NCBI RefSeq assembly: GCF_029846175.1
Contig: NZ_JARWAC010000036.1
Location: 1-36,899, forward strand
DNA length: 36,899 bases
Reading direction: 5' to 3'
Source: Sphaerisporangium sp. TRM90804
Lineage (GTDB): Bacteria > Actinomycetota > Actinomycetes > Streptosporangiales > Streptosporangiaceae
The position numbers were made by a program, and so were the translations under genes. Within the stretch, counting starts at the first letter, position 1, and each line of letters starts with the position of its first letter. Shown in pieces: positions 7,647 through 36,899 of the stretch. The notes beneath the pieces were generated by a model that had not been told where the DNA came from, searched no databases, and saw nothing but the letters and a program-made list of their open reading frames with translations.

Positions 7647-10538
7647 ATGGCCGTCCTAACAAACTCCGCCGCGTTGTCTACAGCGTTAGACGTGTTCAAA
7701 CAATTACTCAAGGAAACCGCCGAGGGGCGTGGGCAGCTCGCGCTGGTCCAGGGGGGCCTCGCGTGCGGGAAGACCGAGCTGCTGCACGGGCTCGCCGAGT
7801 ACGCCGGCGCGTCGGGAGCCCTGGTGCTGAGCGCCGCGGGGTCGCGCGCGGAGTCCGACCTGCAGGCGGGGCTGATCGACCAGTTCTTCCGCAGCGAGGG
7901 CGTTCCCGCGGACGTCACCGAGCGGGTCGAGGGCCTGCTCTCTCCCGAGGCGTTCTCCAACGCCTCCGCCTACCCGGGCGCGCACTGCGTCCAGCCGCAG
8001 AGCGTCCGCGTGGTGCACGAGCTGTGCGGGGTGATCCTGGAACTGGCCAGGCTCCGCCCTCTGGTCATCACGGTCGACGACGTGCAGTTCGCCGACGGCG
8101 CCTCCATCCAGCTTCTGCTGTACGTCCTGCGCAGGATGCGCTCGGCGCGCATCCTGATGGTGGTCACCGAGTGGGACCCGCCGGAACCCGCCGTGCCGGT
8201 GTTCCGCGCCGAGTTGACCCGCCGGCCGCACCGCGAGATCCGCCTCGGCCCGCTGTCGCGCGAGGACGTGGGCAAGCTGGTCACCGACGTGCTCGGCGTG
8301 TCCGTGGACGCCGACCTCGCCGACACGATCCACGATCTCACCGGCGGCAACCCGATGCTCGTGCACACCCTGATCAAGGAGCACCAGCGCGCCGACCCGG
8401 CCCACGGCGACGACCGGCCCGGCGAGGCCGACGCTCTGGTGGTCGGCTTCCCCTTCGGCCAGGCGACCCTGGCCTGCCTGCAGCGCTGGGGCCCCGAACT
8501 GCTGGAGGTGGCCCGCGCCGTCGCCGTGCTCGGCGACCAGGGCGACTCCGAGCTCATCGGCAAGATCATCGAGATCCGCGGCGACGACGCCGACCGGCTC
8601 CTGCACATCCTGACGTCCGCCGGGCTGCTGATCGACGGCCGGTTCCGGCACGTGGTGGCCGAGCGGGCCGTCCTGGGGACGCTGTTGCGCGAGGAGCGCA
8701 GCGCCATGCACGTCGGTGCGGCCAAGCTGCTCTACCAGCGCGGCGCCGAGGCGATCGGGGTGGCGCGGCAGATCATCGCCGCCGACCAGCCGATCGAGCC
8801 GTGGATGGTGCCGGTCCTGCGCGCCGCGGCCGAGCAGGCGCTGGGCGACGACGACATCGCCTTCGCCGAACGGTGCCTGGCGGCCGTGCTGCCCATGGTG
8901 GCCGACGACGACCGGCTGGCCATCACCGCCGCGCTGGCCAGGGCCGTCTGGCGCGTCAACCCCTCGGCCACGGCGCCGTACCTGCCGTCGCTGCAGGCGG
9001 CCATCCAGACGGGCGCCCTGCAGGGCCGCGACGCCGTGATGGTCGTGCGGTACATGATGTGGAACGGCGACCGCGAGGGCGTGGCACAGGCTTTGAGCGC
9101 ACTGCGGGGCACGGCCACGCTGGCGGACGCCCGGGTGGCCGCCGAGCTCCGGCTGGCCTACCAGTGGTACTACGGCTCCGAGCGCGGGCGGTTCTCCGAC
9201 ATGGCGCCACGCGCGGGGACCAGCCCCGAACCCTGGAGCCGTGCCGCCAACCGGCTCGCCGCGGTGTGGAACCACAAGGAAGACGACATCGCCACCGAGA
9301 GCGCCGAGCAGATACTGCAGAGCTCCCAGCTTGGCGACGCGACGATCGAGGTGATCGCCTCGGCCCTGCTGGTGCTGGTAGCCGGGCACAAGCTCGACCG
9401 CGCCACCTCGTGGTGCGACCGCTTGATCGACGAGGCCGAGCGGCGCGGGGCGGTGACCTGGCAGGCCGTGCTGAGCGCCGTCCGGGCCGCGATCACGCTG
9501 CGCCGCGGCAGGGTCGCGGTCGCCGCCGAGCAGGCCGAGCAGGCACTGAGGCTGCTGTCGCCGCAGAACTGGGGCGTGCTGATCGGGTACCCGCTGTCCA
9601 CGCTGGTGTCGGCGTTCACGCTGATGGGGCGGTACGAGGACGCGGCGTGCGGCCTGCGGTACATCGTGCCGGAGGAGATGTTCGACACGCTGAGCGGCCT
9701 GCTCTACCTGCGGGCCCGCGGGCACCACCACCTCGCGACCGACCGTGTGCTCGCCGCGATCAGCGACTTCCAGCGCTGCGGCACGCTGATGGGCGACCGG
9801 TCGCCCGACTTCGCGTCGACGGTGCCGTGGCGCAGCGACCTCGCCGAGGCCAACCTGCGCCTGGGCCGTCCGGCCGTCGCGCGCGACCTGGTCAAGCAGC
9901 AGCTTGAGCAGGCGAAATCCATGGACGACCGGACGCGCGGCATCTCCCTGCGGGTGCTGGCCGCCGCGAGCCCGCTCGCGGAGCGGCCCGGGCTGCTGCG
10001 GCGCGCGGTGGAGTGCATGGAGACCGTGGGCGACCGCATGGAGCTGGCCCGCACCCTTGAGGAGCTCAGCCAGATGCACCAGGAGCTGGGCGAGCTCGAC
10101 CGCGCCCGCCTGCTGGCCCGCAGGGCCGCCCAGGAGCTGAAGGCGTGCCTCGCGCGCGCCGACGGCGGGCCGCAGCCCGAGGCCGGGCGCGAGCCCGAGG
10201 CGGGAAGCCCGCCGGACGCCGGCCGCGGGCACGAGGGCAGGCGCCCCGCCGAGGCCAGGGCGCTGGCCAGGCCGGGACGCCAGCCGGTGACCACGCGCAT
10301 CCCGGCCGCGGCGCGGGGCGACATCCGGCCGCGCAGGACCGACGCGGAGCTGACGGCGCTCAGCGACGCCCAGCGCCGGGTGGCCGACCTGGCGGCGCTG
10401 GGGCACACCAACCAGGAGATCAGCCGCAGGCTCTACATCACCGTCAGCACCGTCGAGCAGCACCTCACCCGCGTGTTCCGCAAGCTCGGAGTCACCAACC
10501 GGGAGGATCTGCCGCTGTCCCTGAGCGAGGTGTCCTGA
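7647..10538 (+). CDS. LAL-family LuxR transcriptional regulator (likely cluster activator)
   Basis: The protein is 963 aa from ATG 7647; an in-frame GTG at 7593 would add 18 residues, and neither start has a strong ribosome site. The N-terminal AAA ATPase shows Walker A GGLACGKT (Lys42) and a Walker B region LVITVDDVQFAD (about 138-149). A long helical middle region follows. After a Pro/Arg/Gly-rich linker (about 833-900) comes a C-terminal LuxR helix-turn-helix: LSDAQRRVADLAALGHTNQE, SRRLYITVSTVEQHLTRVFRKLG and TNREDL (about 905-955). LAL proteins are ATP-dependent activators found in many macrolide and polyene clusters. Codons 14 and 20 are TTA (7686, 7704), rare in such DNA, so translation may need the developmentally regulated tRNA-Leu(UUA) encoded by bldA. 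Its position at the edge of the PKS genes supports a pathway-specific activator role. Confidence 0.92.
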   Translation: MAVLTNSAALSTALDVFKQLLKETAEGRGQLALVQGGLACGKTELLHGLAEYAGASGALVLSAAGSRAESDLQAGLIDQFFRSEGVPADVTERVEGLLSPEAFSNASAYPGAHCVQPQSVRVVHELCGVILELARLRPLVITVDDVQFADGASIQLLLYVLRRMRSARILMVVTEWDPPEPAVPVFRAELTRRPHREIRLGPLSREDVGKLVTDVLGVSVDADLADTIHDLTGGNPMLVHTLIKEHQRADPAHGDDRPGEADALVVGFPFGQATLACLQRWGPELLEVARAVAVLGDQGDSELIGKIIEIRGDDADRLLHILTSAGLLIDGRFRHVVAERAVLGTLLREERSAMHVGAAKLLYQRGAEAIGVARQIIAADQPIEPWMVPVLRAAAEQALGDDDIAFAERCLAAVLPMVADDDRLAITAALARAVWRVNPSATAPYLPSLQAAIQTGALQGRDAVMVVRYMMWNGDREGVAQALSALRGTATLADARVAAELRLAYQWYYGSERGRFSDMAPRAGTSPEPWSRAANRLAAVWNHKEDDIATESAEQILQSSQLGDATIEVIASALLVLVAGHKLDRATSWCDRLIDEAERRGAVTWQAVLSAVRAAITLRRGRVAVAAEQAEQALRLLSPQNWGVLIGYPLSTLVSAFTLMGRYEDAACGLRYIVPEEMFDTLSGLLYLRARGHHHLATDRVLAAISDFQRCGTLMGDRSPDFASTVPWRSDLAEANLRLGRPAVARDLVKQQLEQAKSMDDRTRGISLRVLAAASPLAERPGLLRRAVECMETVGDRMELARTLEELSQMHQELGELDRARLLARRAAQELKACLARADGGPQPEAGREPEAGSPPDAGRGHEGRRPAEARALARPGRQPVTTRIPAAARGDIRPRRTDAELTALSDAQRRVADLAALGHTNQEISRRLYITVSTVEQHLTRVFRKLGVTNREDLPLSLSEVS

Positions 10539-10609
10539 TCTGTTCGACGACGTCCCGCCGCGTCCCGGCGCGGCCCCGGCCATCCGGCGGCGAACGGCCC
10601 GGTCACGCG

Positions 10610-10648
10610 GAACGGCCGGCGTGAGGAACATCCTCACGCCGGCCGTTC
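10610..10648. terminator. Strong hairpin between the LAL and thioesterase genes
   Basis: Two perfect 18-bp arms (10610-10627 and 10631-10648) enclose a 3-nt loop (aca). It is 72 bp past the LAL stop and faces the convergent thioesterase gene, so it probably ends transcription from both sides. No T-run follows. Confidence 0.8.
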
Positions 10649-10714
10649 TCCGTCTCACCGGGTCCGCCGGCCCCTGACCCATCAGGGCCATCGGGGGCCC
10701 AGGATCGGCCAAGC

Positions 10715-10778
10715 CCTCAGGTCCTCAGGTCCTCAGGTCCACAGGTCCACAGGTCCACAGGTCCACAGGTCCACAGGT
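10715..10778. repeat. 8-bp tandem repeat array, eight units
   Basis: Three copies of CCTCAGGT (10715-10738) are followed by five copies of CCACAGGT (10739-10778) with no gaps. The array sits in the non-coding gap between the LAL terminator and the thioesterase stop codon (10867). The two unit types differ by one base, which suggests block expansion. No function is evident; it may be a slippage-prone variable-number repeat. Confidence 0.9.
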
Positions 10779-10866
10779 TCCACCAGGCCGCTGGGGACAC
10801 CAGGCCGAGTCCACCACAGCCAAGGGCCCGCGCCGTCGCCGATGACGACGCGGTGCCGGACCGTCG

Positions 10867-11622
10867 TCACACCGTGGCGCGCAGGCTCTCCCGGATCACC
10901 TCGATCACCTGGGCGGCGTGGTCGTTGAGGTAGAAGTGCCCCCCGGTGAACCACCGCAGCACGCAGGGGCCCGTGGTCTGGCCGGCCCAGGCCTGCGCCT
11001 CCTCGACGGTCACCTCCTGGTCGCTCCTGCCGTTGAGCACCACCACCGGGCAGGCGAGCAGGTCGCCCGGACGGTAGCGGTAGGTCTCGGCCGCCTTGTA
11101 GTCGCCGCGGATCGCGGGCAGCACCGCGCGCAGCACCTCCTCGTCGGCGAGCAGGCCGGCGTCGGTGCCGCTCATGCGTTTGATCGTGCCGACGAGGTGC
11201 GCGTCGTCCGAAAGGTGCACGCGCTCGTGCTCCCGGTGCCGCGAAGGCGCGCGCCTGCCGGAGGCGAACAGCGTCCGCGGCACGATGCCCTCGGCCTCCA
11301 GCCGGAGCGCCACCTCGAACGCCAGCGTCGCGCCCAGGCTGTGCCCGAACAGGGTGACCGGCCGGTCGCACCAGGGCAGCAGCTCGGCGACGACCAGGTC
11401 GGCCAGCACGCGCACGTCGTCGACACACGGCTCCGAGCGCCGGTCCTGCCGGCCGGGGTACTGCACCGCCAGCACGTCGGCGTCGGGCGACAGCGCCCGG
11501 GAGACGGGGAAGTAGTAGGTGGCTGAGCCGCCCGCGTGCGGGAAGCACACCAGGCGCGCCGGCGCCTGGCCGGCGGGGTGGAACCGGCGCACCCACGGGG
11601 TGGCCGTCACTGTGTCGGTCAC
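10867..11622 (-). CDS. Type II thioesterase (alpha/beta hydrolase) of the PKS cluster
   Basis: The protein is 251 aa, usual for stand-alone type II thioesterases. Family motifs are LVCFPHAGGSATYYF (24-38), VQYPGRQDR (53-61), the nucleophile elbow GHSLGA with Ser95, Asp201 in GRSDQEV, and His229 in GGHFYL. The start is GTG 11622 with AAGGAGA upstream on the minus strand. It is the third gene of a minus-strand run, 34 bp after the carboxylase epsilon subunit. Such enzymes hydrolyse wrong or decarboxylated acyl groups from PKS carrier proteins and so keep the assembly line working. They normally do not release the final product. Activity against aminoacyl starters is also known in the family, which would matter if the loading carrier uses an unusual starter. 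Confidence 0.93.
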   Translation of the reverse strand: MTDTVTATPWVRRFHPAGQAPARLVCFPHAGGSATYYFPVSRALSPDADVLAVQYPGRQDRRSEPCVDDVRVLADLVVAELLPWCDRPVTLFGHSLGATLAFEVALRLEAEGIVPRTLFASGRRAPSRHREHERVHLSDDAHLVGTIKRMSGTDAGLLADEEVLRAVLPAIRGDYKAAETYRYRPGDLLACPVVVLNGRSDQEVTVEEAQAWAGQTTGPCVLRWFTGGHFYLNDHAAQVIEVIRESLRATV

Positions 11623-11656
11623 GGTCTCGTCTCCTTGTACAGCGTCGCGTCGCGGT

Positions 11657-11851
11657 TCACACCGAGGTCCAGCCGCCGGGCGCGCGGTAGCCGGGCGGCA
11701 GCCGCCAGGGCACGGCCCGCCGCGGGGCCGTGCCGGCGTCGCCCGCCGGGGGCGCGGCGGTGATGAGCAGCGCCACGGTGAGCGCGGCGAGCTCGTAGGC
11801 GTCCGGATCGCCGCGCAGCACCCGGATCACCGGTACCTGGCCCTCGCTCAT
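11657..11851 (-). CDS. Acyl-CoA carboxylase epsilon subunit
   Basis: This is a small 64-aa protein with VIRVLRGDPDAYELAALTVAL (8-28), the conserved epsilon-type segment, followed by a Pro/Arg-rich tail ending in a WRLPPGYRAPGGW motif typical of the family. Its ATG overlaps the TGA of the upstream beta subunit gene (ATGA), so the two are probably translationally coupled. Epsilon subunits bind and stimulate actinobacterial biotin-dependent acyl-CoA carboxylases. The biotinylated alpha subunit is not in the window and must come from elsewhere in the genome. Confidence 0.88.
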   Translation of the reverse strand: MSEGQVPVIRVLRGDPDAYELAALTVALLITAAPPAGDAGTAPRRAVPWRLPPGYRAPGGWTSV

Positions 11852-13623
11852 ACCGGCGGGTTCCCGTGCTTGCGTTCGGGCAGCCGCACCTGCTTGGCCC
11901 GCAGCATCGACAGGGCGCCGATCAGCGTGGCCCGGGTCTCGGCGGGGTCGATCACGTCGTCGACCAGCCCGCGCTCGGCCGCGTAGTACGGGTGCATGAG
12001 CTCCTGCCGGTACTGCTTGATGCGCTGGGCGCGGGCCTCGTCGGGGTCGGGCGCCGCGGCGATCTCGCGCCGGAACACCACGTTGGCCGCGCCCTCGGCG
12101 CCCATGACGGCGATCTCGTTGGTGGGCCACGCGTAGGACAGGTCGGTGCCGATCGACCGTGAGTCCATCACGATGTACGCGCCGCCGTACGCCTTGCGCA
12201 GGATCACCTGGACGCGCGGCACCGTGGCGGCGCAGTAGGCGTACAGCAGCTTGGCGCCGTGCCGGATGATGCCGCCGTGTTCCTGCGCGCCGCCGGGAAG
12301 GAAGCCCGGAACGTCGACCAGCGTCACCAGGGGGATGCTGAACGCGTCGCAGGTCTGGACGAACCGGGCGGCCTTCTCCGAGGCGTGGATGTCCAGCACC
12401 CCGGCCTGCGACGACGGCTGGTTGGCCACCACGCCGACCACGTGGCCGTCGAGGCGGGCGAAGCCGCAGACGATGTTGGTCGCCCACAGCGCGTGCACCT
12501 CGAAGAAGTCGCCGTAGTCGACGATCTCCTCGACGACCGAGCGCATGTCGTAGGCCCGGTTGGGCTCGGCGGGCACCAGGTTGAGCAGCACGTCGTTGCG
12601 CCGGTCGCGCTCCTCGCCCGCGGCGACCGGCGGCAGCTCGCGGTTGTTGGCGGGAAGCATCGACAGCAGGTGCCGCACGTCGGTGAAGCAGTCGGGTTCG
12701 TTGTCGTACAGGAACGCGCTGGCGCCGGAGACGGTCGAGTGCACCTCGGCGCCGCCCAGGCCGTTGTGCGTGATCTTCTCCCCGGTCACCGCGTGCACGA
12801 CGTCCGGCCCGGTGATGTACATCTGCGCGATGTCGCGCACCATGAACACGAAGTCGGTGAGCGCGGGAGAGTAGGTGGCGCCGCCCGCGCACGGTCCCAG
12901 CATCACGCTGATCTGCGGGATCACGCCGGAGGCCTGCACGTTGCGGCGGAAGATGCCGCCGTAGCCCGCCAGCGCGGTGACGCCTTCCTGGATGCGCGCC
13001 CCGGCGCCGTCGCTGAGGGCCACCAGGGGGGCGCCCGCCGACACCGCGAGGTCCATCACCTTGTGGATCTTCTCGGCGTGCGCCTCGCCGAGCGAGCCGC
13101 CGAAGACGCGGAAGTCGTGCGCGTAGACGAACACCGTCCGCCCGTCGACCTCGCCCCACCCGGTGACCACGCCGTCGGTGTGCGGCCGGCGGTCCTCCAG
13201 CCCGAAGCCGGTCGCGCGGTGCCTGCGCAACTGCTCGATCTCGCGGAACGTGCCGGGGTCGAACAACAGGTCCAGCCGCTCCCGTACGGTCAGCTTGCCG
13301 CGCGCGTGCTGCGCCTCGGTGGCGCTCGCGCCCGGGCCGAGCTCGGCCGTCCTGCGCAGCTCGTGAAGCTCGGCCACCCTCGCCCGGACGTCGGCCGTCC
13401 CGACCTCCCGGTCCGGGCCGCCGGGCACGCCGTCGGCGCGGGGCCCGGCCTCCGGCGCGCCGGCGGCGGGGGTCGCGAGGGCGCGGGCCTCCCGCGGCCC
13501 GGGCTCCGGGTCGCCGTCGCCGGGCTTTTCGTCGTGCGGATCGGAGACGGCCGCGAGGATCGCGGACGCGTGCGGGCCGCCGGTCGCGGCAGTACACGTC
13601 ACCGAGTCCTGGGTAACAGTCAT
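11848..13623 (-). CDS. Acyl-CoA carboxylase beta (carboxyltransferase) subunit, AccB-like
   Basis: The protein is 591 aa from ATG 13623. Residues about 76-591 align with actinobacterial AccB/PccB carboxyltransferases: TVRERLDLLFDPGTF, FRVFGGSLGEAHAEKI, LSDGAGARIQEG, QISVMLGPCAGGATYSPALT and NQPSSQAGVLDIHASEKAARF. Near the C-terminus come LVTLVDVPGFLPG and RKAYGGAYIVMDSRSIG. The residue after GGAY is Ile (484). From family knowledge, Ile at this place goes with acceptance of acetyl-CoA, whereas Asp (as in PccB) favours propionyl-CoA. This fits a malonyl-CoA supply role for an all-malonyl PKS. The first about 75 residues are Pro/Gly/Ala/Glu-rich and not part of the conserved fold. The real start could be later, because the Gly-rich ribosome site is unusually close to 13623. 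It is the first gene of the operon with epsilon and the thioesterase, divergent from PKS1. Confidence 0.92.
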   Translation of the reverse strand: MTVTQDSVTCTAATGGPHASAILAAVSDPHDEKPGDGDPEPGPREARALATPAAGAPEAGPRADGVPGGPDREVGTADVRARVAELHELRRTAELGPGASATEAQHARGKLTVRERLDLLFDPGTFREIEQLRRHRATGFGLEDRRPHTDGVVTGWGEVDGRTVFVYAHDFRVFGGSLGEAHAEKIHKVMDLAVSAGAPLVALSDGAGARIQEGVTALAGYGGIFRRNVQASGVIPQISVMLGPCAGGATYSPALTDFVFMVRDIAQMYITGPDVVHAVTGEKITHNGLGGAEVHSTVSGASAFLYDNEPDCFTDVRHLLSMLPANNRELPPVAAGEERDRRNDVLLNLVPAEPNRAYDMRSVVEEIVDYGDFFEVHALWATNIVCGFARLDGHVVGVVANQPSSQAGVLDIHASEKAARFVQTCDAFSIPLVTLVDVPGFLPGGAQEHGGIIRHGAKLLYAYCAATVPRVQVILRKAYGGAYIVMDSRSIGTDLSYAWPTNEIAVMGAEGAANVVFRREIAAAPDPDEARAQRIKQYRQELMHPYYAAERGLVDDVIDPAETRATLIGALSMLRAKQVRLPERKHGNPPV

Positions 13624-13889
13624 GCTCCCCCCGTATGTCGGCTGGACGGCCCGCCATGCGGGTCCGTGGAGTGATCGCCATTGAATCGGCGGCGTGTCGC
13701 CCCGAGAACACCGATCGCCCCCTGAATCACCTGCCGCGACCCCTACGCAGTACGGCGAGCGGCGACCTGCGGGGTCGCCCGCGAGGCGTCGCGGGACAGG
13801 ACGCCCGTGCGTACCGAGGCGGTCGGCGACGTTCGGGTCGGTAGGGGTGTCGGGGGTTTCGGCCGGGCCATAGCGTGCGATCGCATTCG
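13624..13889. other. Divergent carboxylase/PKS1 intergenic region
   Basis: Together with the elements listed next, this 312-bp gap must hold the promoters for the carboxylase operon and for PKS1. I see no ORF worth calling. GCGATCGC occurs at 13877-13884 within a mildly AT-richer stretch. A confident -10/-35 pair is not visible. Confidence 0.45.
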
Positions 13890-13904
13890 TGGCTGAGTCA
13901 GCCA
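13890..13904. promoter_or_regulatory. 15-bp palindrome upstream of PKS1, candidate operator
   Basis: TGGCTGAGTCAGCCA has 7-bp perfect arms around a single central base. It ends 31 bp before the PKS1 start and 20 bp before its ribosome site, in the only intergenic region between the two divergent biosynthetic operons. A role as operator or 5'-UTR element is inferred from position and symmetry. Confidence 0.5.
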
Positions 13905-13924
13905 GGACACGTGAGACGTCGCTT

Positions 13925-13928
13925 GGAG
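13925..13928 (+). promoter_or_regulatory. Ribosome binding site fixing the PKS1 start at 13936
   Basis: GGAG lies 7 nt before ATG 13936 but only 1 nt before the in-frame GTG at 13930. The ATG is therefore the better start. Confidence 0.65.
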
Positions 13929-13935
13929 CGTGCAG

Positions 13936-30543
<16,608 letters not shown>

Positions 30544-30564
30544 TCCGGAAGATTCGAGGAAGAC

Positions 30565-36899
<6,335 letters not shown>

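Noticed and set aside
10715..10778. CRISPR array
   Set aside because: Units are 8 bp with no spacers and no cas genes are nearby; it is a simple tandem repeat.

Overview
The window comes from a very GC-rich actinomycete. Evidence for this is the near-exclusive G/C third codon positions, frequent GTG starts, a modular type I polyketide synthase (PKS) locus, a LAL-type LuxR regulator and rare TTA codons. The gene mix would fit Streptosporangiales or Streptomyces relatives, but the sequence alone does not fix the genus.

Left part (1-5475) holds genes for secreted proteins. A collagen-like protein with a cysteine-rich N-terminal block is cut by the left edge and lies on the minus strand. Next, on the same strand, is a DUF3494 (ice-binding-like) protein with an Ig-like domain. 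A family 44 glycoside hydrolase is divergent from these and ends at a 30-bp perfect palindrome. Positions 5538-7378 hold a common divergent pair: a short-chain dehydrogenase (minus) and an XRE/MmyB-like regulator (plus), with an inverted repeat between them.

Right part (about 7400-36899) is the left portion of a type I PKS gene cluster. It starts with a LAL regulator that has two TTA codons near its start, so it may depend on the bldA tRNA. A minus-strand operon follows: acyl-CoA carboxylase beta subunit, epsilon subunit and type II thioesterase. Divergent from it are two PKS genes. PKS1 (5535 aa) is ACP-(KS-AT-DH-KR-ACP)x3. PKS2 carries one more complete KS-AT-DH-KR-ACP module and then the KS of another module, where the window ends.

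All four acyltransferases carry the HAFH signature of malonyl-CoA selection, and every complete module has DH and KR but no ER. The expected product of this part is therefore a linear conjugated polyene segment without alkyl branches. The first protein begins with a lone ACP, with no loading AT, KSQ or adenylation domain. The starter is thus probably delivered by a separate acyltransferase, as for beta-amino-acid-primed polyene macrolactams or guanidino/amino-acyl-primed polyenes. The carboxylase has an acetyl-CoA-compatible Ile in its specificity motif and may feed malonyl-CoA to the line. The thioesterase would clear mis-primed carriers and the LAL protein would switch the cluster on.

Points of note: an altered DH motif in module 2, alternating AT types with AT2 and AT4 almost identical in DNA and carrying charged insertions, many in-frame low-complexity repeats in PKS linkers, and an 8-bp tandem repeat array beside the thioesterase.
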